Source: an uncultured Polyangiaceae bacterium
Lineage (GTDB): Bacteria; Myxococcota_A; Polyangia; Polyangiales; Houyiibacteriaceae
Direction: 5' to 3'
Length of the DNA: 5,009 bases
NCBI GenBank assembly: GCA_947258625.1
Contig: CAMYJN010000239.1
Span: forward strand, 1 to 5,009
Shown one piece after another: positions 1 to 5,009 of the stretch. How positions within the stretch are numbered: the stretch's first letter is position 1; the number at the start of each line of letters is the position of its first letter. Made by a program: the position numbers and the translations under genes. The notes below the pieces were generated by a model that ran no database searches, was not told the DNA's origin, and saw only the letters and a program-made list of their open reading frames with translations.

Positions 1-122
1 CCTTGGCGAATTCTCCTGCCCAGCCGCCTAACATGACCCTTGCAACCTCTAACCCTTTCATGGCATCCAAACGTCAACCACCGTCACAGCGAAGTGTCAG
101 CGATGTCTTGTCTCGCACAACC

Positions 123-222
123 GGCACTGGCACTGGCACTGGCACCGGCACCGGCACTGGCACTGGCACTGGCACTGGCACCGGCACCGGCACTGGCACT
201 GGCACTGGCACCGGCACCGGCA
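123..222. repeat. Hexamer tandem repeat tract 1, (GGCACY)n
   Basis: Sixteen consecutive GGCACT or GGCACC hexamers plus a partial GGCA. Only the last base of the unit varies. Reading that base gives the order TTTCC, TTTTCC, TTTCC, so a 30-base higher-order unit appears three times, once with one extra hexamer. Such order suggests growth by duplicating blocks of units rather than single units. All six frames stay open across it (Gly-Thr, Ala-Leu/Pro and similar dipeptides), which creates false long ORFs. The tract ends 23 bases before the hairpin at 246-301. Confidence 0.95.
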
Positions 223-245
223 GATTCAGACTTTGCGATCGCTTG

Positions 246-301
246 TCCTTGGTTTGCGATTTGGGCCGCACTGAAGTGAGGCCCAAATCGCAAACCAAGG
301 A
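246..301. repeat. Long inverted repeat (hairpin 1) in the leader of the first four-helix-bundle gene
   Basis: Positions 246-267 and 280-301 are perfect reverse complements (22 base pairs). Inside, CACT (269-272) can pair with AGTG (275-278) after one G/A mismatch, which would give a nearly continuous stem of about 26 pairs with a very small loop. The right arm ends in CCAAGGA, which includes most of the AAGGAG ribosome-binding site of the gene starting at 309. In the mRNA the stem would therefore cover the Shine-Dalgarno sequence. There is no T-run after it, so it is not a typical terminator. Control of translation or a DNA-level role are both inferences. Confidence 0.9.
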
Positions 302-302
302 G
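297..302 (+). promoter_or_regulatory. Ribosome-binding site AAGGAG, inside hairpin 1
   Basis: AAGGAG lies six bases before the ATG at 309 and fixes this ATG as the start. The alternative long reading frame running back through the hexamer tract has no such support. Five of its six bases fall in the right arm of the inverted repeat. Confidence 0.75.
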
Positions 303-308
303 TCGCTC

Positions 309-644
309 ATGGAAACAAAGACGAACGTATACGACAGAGCACGAATCGTCGTGCGAGACCTAGGCCCCCTCCTCCACACCATTCGCGAGCATGACAAGTC
401 GCTCGCCGATCAATTGAAGCGGGCTGCGCAAAGCGTGGTTCTGAATATCGCTGAAGCGCGTGGGAACGACGCTGGCAATGCGCGAGCTCGATTTTCAACC
501 GCTTGCGGGTCCGCCAAGGAAGTCCGAGCGGCGCTGAATGTCGCGAGTGACTGGGGCTACATCGAAGCCCACACGGCGACCCCCCTCGACGGGAAGCTCG
601 ACGAGGTGTGCGCCATCACGTGGTGTTTGGGCCGTCGGCTCTAG
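309..644 (+). CDS. Four-helix-bundle protein (23S rRNA intervening-sequence protein family)
   Basis: A 111-residue protein with the hallmark central segment of this family: basic residues, then SVVLNIAEA (42-50), GND, ARARF (58-62), and the conserved GSAKEVRAAL stretch (67-76) followed by GY. The family is known from ORFs in 23S rRNA intervening sequences and from many stand-alone copies; the Avd accessory protein of diversity-generating retroelements has the same fold. Its biochemical role is unclear; a basic surface suited to nucleic acid is typical of relatives. The ATG at 309 is chosen because AAGGAG sits six bases upstream; the frame stays open upstream only because of the hexamer tract. 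It is about 60% identical by eye to the convergent gene at 641-967 and ends within the same CTAG. No rRNA or reverse transcriptase is nearby, so this is a stand-alone member. Confidence 0.88.
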   Translation: METKTNVYDRARIVVRDLGPLLHTIREHDKSLADQLKRAAQSVVLNIAEARGNDAGNARARFSTACGSAKEVRAALNVASDWGYIEAHTATPLDGKLDEVCAITWCLGRRL

Positions 645-967
645 CGGCCCGAGAGTCTCCAGGACATCGCGCAAACCTCATCGAGCGCGATGTCGATCTC
701 TGTGACTCTGCTTCTTGGAAAGTATCCGTACGCAACTGCGAGCTGAAGCCCTGCGCGCACCTCCTTCGCGGAGCCACACGCTGATGCGAATCGCGCTCTG
801 GCCGTCCCTGAATCGTTTCCATCGGCTTCAGCGATGTTGAGAACGACGCTGTTCATCGCCCGGTGGATTTGGTCGAAGAGCGACTTGTCCCGCTTCCGAA
901 CCACCGGAAGCACTTGCCGCAAGCCACGTGCCGCCCGTAGCGCCCTTTGCTGAATGATGAGTCCCAT
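641..967 (-). CDS. Four-helix-bundle protein (23S rRNA intervening-sequence protein family), second copy
   Basis: A 108-residue paralogue of the gene at 309-644, on the opposite strand. It shares DKSL, the SVVLNIAEA segment, GND, the ARARF segment, the ten residues GSAKEVRAGL (A in the other copy at the ninth) and a C-terminal LDEVCA. The N-terminal helix and the stretch between GY and LDEVCA differ most, so the pair is not a recent exact duplication. Start: ATG at 967-965 with AAGGAG (980-975) seven bases upstream; an earlier in-frame start at 1027 would translate through the hairpin and is unlikely. Its TAG overlaps the TAG of the other gene in the palindrome CTAG. The leader, read on its own strand, has CGCAAAAAGGAG then CACTCATGG, resembling the other gene's CGCAAACCAAGGAG then CGCTCATGG. 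Function as for the first copy: unknown, probably nucleic-acid related. Confidence 0.88.
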   Translation of the reverse strand: MGLIIQQRALRAARGLRQVLPVVRKRDKSLFDQIHRAMNSVVLNIAEADGNDSGTARARFASACGSAKEVRAGLQLAVAYGYFPRSRVTEIDIALDEVCAMSWRLSGR

Positions 968-971
968 GAGT

Positions 972-1047
972 GATCTCCTTTTTGCGTGTGAGTGGGGTCC
1001 CCCGGGAGGGCGCCAGCCCGCCCCCACTCACACGCAAAAAGGAGATC
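972..1047. repeat. Long inverted repeat (hairpin 2) in the leader of the second four-helix-bundle gene
   Basis: Positions 972-997 and 1022-1047 are perfect reverse complements (26 base pairs), separated by a 24-base GC-rich loop that could fold further. Each arm contains AAGGAG: on the minus strand at 980-975, serving the gene that starts at 967; on the plus strand at 1039-1044, six bases before an ATG at 1051. The leader and ribosome-binding site of the minus-strand gene are thus duplicated as a mirror image. The arms resemble those of hairpin 1 only over a CGCAAA...AAGGAG core, so the folded shape is kept better than the sequence. As RNA, the stem would cover the ribosome-binding site. Confidence 0.92.
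975..980 (-). promoter_or_regulatory. Ribosome-binding site AAGGAG of the minus-strand gene, inside hairpin 2
   Basis: Read on the minus strand, AAGGAG is followed by seven bases and the ATG at 967-965. It decides this start over the in-frame upstream option at 1027. All six bases are paired in the predicted stem. Confidence 0.75.
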
Positions 1048-1050
1048 GCG

Positions 1051-1092
1051 ATGACCAAATCACCTCACAAGAGCACGTCTCGCTTGCACTGA
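1051..1092 (+). other. Mini-ORF of 13 codons behind the mirrored ribosome-binding site
   Basis: ATG at 1051 follows AAGGAG (1039-1044) by six bases, an ideal arrangement that results from the mirror-image leader. The peptide reads MTKSPHKSTSRLH and stops at TGA (1090-1092), inside the first hexamers of tract 2. It may be the stump of a gene once led by this arm, a leader peptide ahead of the Sir2 gene at 1155, or a chance product of the inverted repeat. No homology can be judged at this length. Confidence 0.25.
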
Positions 1093-1134
1093 CGCTGGCG
1101 CTGGCGCCGTCACTGACACTGGCGCTGGCGCTGT
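1087..1134. repeat. Hexamer tandem repeat tract 2, degenerate (CRCTGR)n
   Basis: Eight hexamers in register: CACTGA, CGCTGG, CGCTGG, CGCCGT, CACTGA, CACTGG, CGCTGG, CGCTGT. In the phase used for tract 1 this is G(G/A)C(A/G)CT, the same family as tracts 1 and 3 and on the same strand, but more diverged. It begins 39 bases after hairpin 2 and ends 20 bases before the Sir2 start codon. Confidence 0.8.
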
Positions 1135-1154
1135 GATCCCGCTACCTACCCCCC

Positions 1155-1976
<822 letters not shown>

Positions 1977-2018
1977 GGCGCCTTGCCTCCGTCGCCCTTC
2001 GGGGATACCTATCGGGAG

Positions 2019-2888
2019 ATGACACGACTGTTCGGCTGGGTCTTTGGTTTGGTTCTACTGGCTGGTCTTCTGACCTCTTGCGCAAAGCAAGGCGAGCCGT
2101 CGCGCTACCCGGATCGTCCGGGCGGGCAGTGCAGCCGTGCTGCGGGGGCAACCTGCGAATCCGGCTTCGTCTGTCACTACGCACCGAATGCAGAGTGCGG
2201 AGAAACCGGCGCGCAGGGCGCCTGCTTCCCAATGCCGTCGACCTGCACCAAAGACTACAGCCCGGTCTGTGGCTGCGACGGCCGCACCTATCTCAATATC
2301 TGCGTAGCTCACTCGCATGGAGTTTCGCCGCGCCAATCCGGAGAGTGTCCTGGCTCGGGGGCGCCCGGGGTTCCGGCCGGTCCGGTCGGCAGCTGTGGCC
2401 CCGGCGGCGCGACGGAGTCCTGTGGGACAGGTCTGTTCTGTCGATACACCGAAGTGCAGTACTGCGGCGAAGTCTCCGGTCCCGGCGAGTGTGCGGAACA
2501 GCCCACCGTGTGCACCAAGGAATGGGCGCCGGTCTGCGGCTGTGACGGGCGCAACTACAGCAACGACTGCGTGGCGCACTCGCACGGCGTTTCCATTCGG
2601 CATCGCGGCCTATGTCAAGACCCGGCACAGGCAGCCGCGGGGGCGGTTGGTGCCAGCTGCGGGGTCGCAGGCGCTCCCCAATGCGGCACGGGCCTCTTTT
2701 GCAAATTCCCGCCAGCCGCGAAATGTGGCGCGACGAACAGTCCAGGGAAGTGCCAACCCCGCCCGCAGGCCTGCACGGCTGACTACGACCCTGTCTGCGG
2801 CTGCGACGGCAAGACCTACGCAAACGCATGTTCCGCTCATGCGGCTGGCGTATCGATCAAGAGAAAGGGCGGCTGTCCGGCGCCCTGA
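2019..2888 (+). CDS. Lipoprotein with three Kazal-type serine protease inhibitor modules
   Basis: A 289-residue secreted lipoprotein. Residues 1-20 are a lipoprotein signal with lipobox LTSC, giving lipidated Cys21. Three homologous modules follow (38-110, 126-199, 214-286), each with ten cysteines in the same order. Each ends in a 35-residue Kazal core (76-110, 165-199, 252-286) with the pattern C..(Y/W)xPVCGCDGxxYxNxC and a GVS before the last Cys. Kazal domains block serine proteases by presenting a loop; the P1 position two residues after the core's first Cys would be Lys78, Lys167 and Ala254, suggesting trypsin-like and elastase-like targets (inference). ATG at 2019 is preferred over the in-frame TTG at 1983 because it puts the signal peptide at the N terminus; the ribosome-binding site is weak (GGGAG directly abuts the ATG). 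It follows the Sir2 gene by 42 bases and may be cotranscribed with it. Confidence 0.9.
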   Translation: MTRLFGWVFGLVLLAGLLTSCAKQGEPSRYPDRPGGQCSRAAGATCESGFVCHYAPNAECGETGAQGACFPMPSTCTKDYSPVCGCDGRTYLNICVAHSHGVSPRQSGECPGSGAPGVPAGPVGSCGPGGATESCGTGLFCRYTEVQYCGEVSGPGECAEQPTVCTKEWAPVCGCDGRNYSNDCVAHSHGVSIRHRGLCQDPAQAAAGAVGASCGVAGAPQCGTGLFCKFPPAAKCGATNSPGKCQPRPQACTADYDPVCGCDGKTYANACSAHAAGVSIKRKGGCPAP

Positions 2889-2971
2889 TCGAGGGACTCC
2901 GCGCCACCGTTCTTCCTGTTGTTTTCCCGCCCGACTCCCAACCGACCGACGGCAGGCTGCCAAAAAACGGC

Positions 2972-3001
2972 TTGCGTTCGATGACAGCCCATCCGTATGC
3001 T
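2972..3001 (+). promoter_or_regulatory. Possible sigma-70-like promoter ahead of the envelope gene cluster
   Basis: TTGCGT (2972-2977) and TATGCT (2996-3001) are 18 bases apart in the 143-base gap between the Kazal gene and the next lipoprotein gene. This is the widest gap between + strand genes after 1155, so a promoter is expected here. The match is modest and such boxes arise by chance; nothing else in 2889-3031 is clear, and no terminator with a T-run is seen. Confidence 0.25.
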
Positions 3002-3031
3002 CCGGCCCAACTCATTGGAGAAGGGGAGTCC

Positions 3032-3523
3032 ATGAAGATATCCACACTTGCGCTGCTCGTCCTCGCGGCGGCCTCGACGTCGGCCTGCAAGAAGAAAGAA
3101 GCCGTACCGGCGCCGTCCGAGCCCGCGCCCGCTGCCGAACAGGCACCCGCGCCCGAACCCAAGGCGGCAGAGCCTGCCGCGCCAGCCGGACCCACGATCC
3201 CGGATGTCGCACTCACGGGCAGCGCCTCGGAGAACCTGGTTGCTGTCTTCGAGGCGGGGGTCAATGCCCTCAAGGGGGCCGGCGATGCGGCAACGGGAGC
3301 CGCAATCCTAACCGGCATGCTCGAGAAGTACGACGTTGCTGATCTTCGCGAGAAGTCTAAGGCCGCCAAGGCAGCCGGAGAAGGCGCCTCGGACGCCACG
3401 AAAGCAAAATTCAAGGCGCTGAAGGCGGAGTACGCCGAAGTGTCGACGAAGCTTGGGGCAAGCGATCCCAAAGCGTTTGGAGAGGCCGCAAAGGCCTGGG
3501 CCGCGGCCTGGGGCCTGAACTAG
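3032..3523 (+). CDS. Small Ala/Pro-rich predicted lipoprotein, unknown function
   Basis: A 163-residue protein I do not recognise. Residues 1-18 form a signal peptide and TSAC (16-19) looks like a lipobox, although Thr at -3 is less usual than Leu. After Cys19 comes a basic KKK, then a Pro/Ala/Glu-rich linker to about residue 52, likely an extended tether. The rest is Ala/Lys/Glu-rich and probably helical, with a short WAAAWGLN end. ATG at 3032 is chosen because it begins the signal peptide and AGGGGAG lies just upstream (3022-3028, three bases before ATG). The frame is open further upstream to 2828, overlapping the Kazal gene, but that part lacks support. The next gene's ribosome-binding site overlaps this stop codon, so the two are probably translated together. 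Confidence 0.8.
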   Translation: MKISTLALLVLAAASTSACKKKEAVPAPSEPAPAAEQAPAPEPKAAEPAAPAGPTIPDVALTGSASENLVAVFEAGVNALKGAGDAATGAAILTGMLEKYDVADLREKSKAAKAAGEGASDATKAKFKALKAEYAEVSTKLGASDPKAFGEAAKAWAAAWGLN

Positions 3524-3532
3524 GAGTGAATG

Positions 3533-3799
3533 ATGGCATCAGATGACAACATCGCAGCATTGCAAGAGGCGCTCGACATTTGCGGGTACAAGCCCGGGAA
3601 GCACGACGGAGTGATGGGCAAGCGAACGCGGAATGCAGTTCGCGACTTCCAGAAGAACGCCGGCGTCGATGTCGATGGCGACGTCGGCCCGCAGACCCGC
3701 GGTGCGCTGGCACAGAAGCTCAGCGAAGTATCGGTTCGCGCGCAGCATCTCGCGGGCTTCTTCCAGGGCGGCGGCCAAAGCGTCGAAGACGAGCTCTAG
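3533..3799 (+). CDS. Stand-alone peptidoglycan-binding domain protein (PG_binding_1-like)
   Basis: An 88-residue protein consisting almost entirely of one peptidoglycan-binding-like domain. The signature is present: LQEAL, GY, DGVMGKRT, AVRDFQ, then DGDVGPQT and AL, i.e. the paired DGxxGxxT turns and the FQ core of the family. Such domains normally anchor hydrolases to the cell wall; here no catalytic domain or signal peptide is attached, so it may act as a subunit, or the domain may serve another binding role in the cytoplasm. Two ATGs are adjacent in frame (3530, 3533); 3533 is preferred because GGAG (3523-3526) is six bases before it rather than three. That GGAG shares its first base with the last base of the preceding TAG. 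The acidic tail SVEDEL ends the protein. The metallopeptidase gene begins 27 bases later. Confidence 0.85.
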   Translation: MASDDNIAALQEALDICGYKPGKHDGVMGKRTRNAVRDFQKNAGVDVDGDVGPQTRGALAQKLSEVSVRAQHLAGFFQGGGQSVEDEL

Positions 3800-3826
3800 T
3801 CGGAGCTCCGGCATTCAGAGGCCCGA

Positions 3827-4678
3827 TTGCGCTGGAGAGGTAGAAAGCAAAGCGCGCACGTCGAGGATCGTCGAGGCGTGCGCGCCGGGCCCAAGCTTGC
3901 GGGCGGGGGCATCGGTATCCTGCTTCTCGTCGGCGTCGGTCTCTTCTTGGGGGTCGACCCGAGCACGCTGATGCAGGTCGTACAGACTCAGCAGCAGAGC
4001 GCACCAACCCCGTCCACGGGCGGCGCCGAGCTCGAAGACGAGCAGTCCCAGTTTGTCGCCGTCGTCCTCGCGGACACCGAGGACACCTGGAACGAGTTGT
4101 TCCAAGAAGCCGGTCGCGACTACCGCGAACCGAGTCTGGTGTTGTTCAGCGGCGCGGTCCGCTCGGCCTGCGGCTTCGCACAAGCCGCGATGGGGCCGTT
4201 CTATTGCCCGGCCGACCAAAAGGTCTACATCGACCTCAGCTTCTACTCCGACCTGCAGAATCGATTTCAGGCGCCGGGGGACTTCGCGCAGGCCTACGTG
4301 ATCGCCCATGAGGTCGGGCATCACGTACAAACTTTGCTAGGGATCTCGGAACAGGTGCAACGGAAGAAGGCCCAGCTGAGCGAGGCGGAGGCCAATCAAC
4401 TTTCCGTGCGGCAGGAGCTCCAGGCAGATTGCCTGGCCGGGATCTGGGCGCACCATGCCGACCGAACCCGCGCCCTGCTCGAGCAAGGCGACATCGAGGA
4501 AGGACTGAACGCAGCGAGCGCGATCGGAGACGACCGCTTGCAGAGGCAGTCACAGGGCTACGTCACGCCGGAATCGTTCACGCACGGAAGCTCGGCGCAG
4601 CGCGTGAAGTGGTTCAAACGCGGGTATGCCAGCGGCGACACGAGCGCATGCGATACGTTTGGCCAGGCGAGCCTGTAA
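3827..4678 (+). CDS. ypfJ: Neutral zinc metallopeptidase, YpfJ family (Zn_peptidase)
   Basis: A 283-residue protein matching the YpfJ/Zn_peptidase family along its length. It opens with MRWRGRKQSAHVEDRRG, the family's typical N terminus, which supports the TTG at 3827 as start; AGAGG (3817-3821) is five bases upstream. A single membrane segment (about 25-44) anchors it, followed by a low-complexity Gln/Pro/Thr linker (51-65). The catalytic region carries HEVGHH (161-166), giving two zinc-binding His and the catalytic Glu, and the conserved downstream ELQADCLAG (197-205), probably supplying the third ligand. Other family blocks are CGFAQAAMGPFYCPADQKVY (115-134) and HGSSAQRVKWFKRGY (253-267). 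The catalytic domain probably faces the periplasm. Substrate unknown. Its place after envelope genes suggests wall or envelope protein processing (inference). Confidence 0.93.
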   Translation: MRWRGRKQSAHVEDRRGVRAGPKLAGGGIGILLLVGVGLFLGVDPSTLMQVVQTQQQSAPTPSTGGAELEDEQSQFVAVVLADTEDTWNELFQEAGRDYREPSLVLFSGAVRSACGFAQAAMGPFYCPADQKVYIDLSFYSDLQNRFQAPGDFAQAYVIAHEVGHHVQTLLGISEQVQRKKAQLSEAEANQLSVRQELQADCLAGIWAHHADRTRALLEQGDIEEGLNAASAIGDDRLQRQSQGYVTPESFTHGSSAQRVKWFKRGYASGDTSACDTFGQASL

Positions 4679-4851
4679 GACGATTCGCGGCTGCCACGCT
4701 GTTCGCCTTGATCTGTGTGTCGAGGTGTGAATTCACGATTTGCCCCACGGGCTGCGTCGACGTGGACACAGATGACCAGAACTGCGGAACCTGCGAAAAC
4801 GTCTGTGAAGCGCCGGATGTCTGCGCTGGTGGCATCTGCGGCCCCAGCTAG
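4648..4851 (+). CDS. Short Cys-rich secreted peptide with Stig1-like motif
   Basis: A 67-residue protein overlapping the end of the metallopeptidase gene by 31 bases in another frame. An N-terminal RR (11-12) and hydrophobic run (13-22) look like a signal peptide; Cys27 could be lipidated, but Arg at -1 is atypical. The mature part has CPTGCVDVDTDDQNCGTC (32-49), then C53, C59 and C64. The pattern C-x3-C-x9-C-x2-C-x3-C-x5-C-x4-C resembles the Stig1-type CG-C-NVC repeats common in myxobacterial secreted proteins, usually as several copies; here there is one. ATG at 4648 is the best available start but lacks a good ribosome-binding site, so the N terminus is uncertain; a truncated remnant of a longer protein is possible. 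Function unknown. Confidence 0.6.
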   Translation: MRYVWPGEPVRRFAAATLFALICVSRCEFTICPTGCVDVDTDDQNCGTCENVCEAPDVCAGGICGPS

Positions 4852-4873
4852 GCGGACCGCGATTGCCCGCGCC

Positions 4874-4981
4874 GGCACTGGCACTGGCGCTGACACTGAC
4901 ACTGACACTGACACTGACACTGACACTGACACTGACACTGACACTGACACTGACACTGACACTGACACTGACACTGACACT
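4874..4981. repeat. Hexamer tandem repeat tract 3, (GACACT)15 with a GGCACT lead
   Basis: Eighteen hexamers: two GGCACT, one GGCGCT, then fifteen perfect GACACT. The first units match tract 1 and the middle one matches tract 2, so the three tracts are one repeat family on the same strand. The pure block implies recent expansion or ongoing slippage. It lies 22 bases after the Cys-rich peptide's stop codon. The Thr-Asp, Val-Ser and similar dipeptide frames through it have no credible start or domain, so I do not call a gene. The 28 bases after it show nothing certain. Confidence 0.95.
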
Positions 4982-5009
4982 GTAGACTTCCCTTGAATTT
5001 GTGGACACC

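Larger units (their letters stand above)
123..1134. other. Mirror-symmetric cassette: tract, hairpin, four-helix gene, four-helix gene, hairpin, tract
   Basis: The order of parts reads the same from either end: hexamer tract (123-222), hairpin (246-301), gene (+), shared stop, gene (-), hairpin (972-1047), hexamer tract (1087-1134). The gene pair is homologous in inverted orientation, so most of the block is an imperfect inverted repeat of about 1 kb. I see no transposase, no clear target-site duplication and no rRNA flanks. Whether it moves as a unit or arose by repeated insertion beside hexamer tracts is inference; the layout itself is read directly. Confidence 0.5.

Noticed and set aside
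123..222. CRISPR array
   Set aside because: Contiguous hexamers with no spacers; a microsatellite, not a repeat-spacer array.
246..301. Rho-independent terminator
   Set aside because: No T-run follows on either strand, and it lies directly before a start codon with the ribosome-binding site in its arm.
3..308. N-terminal extension of the first four-helix-bundle gene through the hexamer tract (Gly-Thr repeats)
   Set aside because: The frame is open only because the hexamer has no stop in any phase; the ATG at 309 has a proper ribosome-binding site and gives the normal family length.
309..967. Diversity-generating retroelement (Avd-like four-helix protein)
   Set aside because: No reverse transcriptase, no template/variable repeat pair and no target gene in the window; only the shared fold hints at it.
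246..1047. 23S rRNA intervening sequence
   Set aside because: No rRNA-like sequence on either side; flanks are hexamer tracts and a protein gene, and each stem is upstream of its gene rather than around it.
2055..2829. Several minus-strand and alternative-frame ORFs over the Kazal gene
   Set aside because: Arg/Pro-rich shadow translations without motifs; the Cys pattern of three Kazal modules fixes the true frame.
2949..2967. Terminator-like GGCA/TGCC hairpin near an A-run after the Kazal gene
   Set aside because: Stem of only four pairs and followed by A rather than T on the + strand; on the minus strand the T-run precedes the hairpin.
4715..4996. ORF with a long Asp-Thr repeat tail, and minus-strand Val-Ser ORFs
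   Set aside because: They are translations of the GACACT tract joined to off-frame sequence of the Cys-rich peptide; no credible start, signal or domain.

Overview
The window is GC-rich, bacterial and densely coded. Lipoproteins with repeated Kazal modules, a Cys-rich peptide of the Stig1 type, 23S-IVP-type four-helix-bundle genes and hexamer microsatellites together suggest a myxobacterium-like member of the Myxococcota. That is an inference from gene style; there is no taxonomic marker in the window.

Positions 1-122 hold nothing I can support. Positions 123-1134 form an unusual mirror-like cassette: a hexamer tandem tract, a long perfect-arm hairpin that takes in a Shine-Dalgarno site, and a four-helix-bundle gene (+). 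This gene meets a second, paralogous four-helix-bundle gene (-) at one shared CTAG that supplies both stop codons. The second gene has its own long hairpin holding its Shine-Dalgarno site, followed by a second hexamer tract. No transposase, reverse transcriptase or rRNA sequence is present.

Positions 1155-4851 carry ordinary cellular genes, all on the + strand: a Sir2-family NAD-dependent protein deacylase (GTG start, 20 bases after the second tract); a lipoprotein with three Kazal-type protease-inhibitor modules; a small Ala/Pro-rich predicted lipoprotein; a stand-alone peptidoglycan-binding-domain protein; a YpfJ-type membrane-anchored zinc metallopeptidase (TTG start); and a short Cys-rich secreted peptide with a Stig1-like motif. 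From 3032 on, the genes are 9 and 27 bases apart or overlap, so they are probably one operon directed at the cell envelope. The shared theme is inferred from the domains (proteolysis, protease inhibition, peptidoglycan binding), not shown.

Positions 4874-4981 are a third hexamer tract, ending in 15 perfect GACACT units. The window stops 28 bases later, so whether another hairpin and four-helix-bundle gene follows cannot be seen. The cassette is the most interesting part of the window: hairpin-led four-helix-bundle genes framed by the same hexamer family that recurs at the far end.
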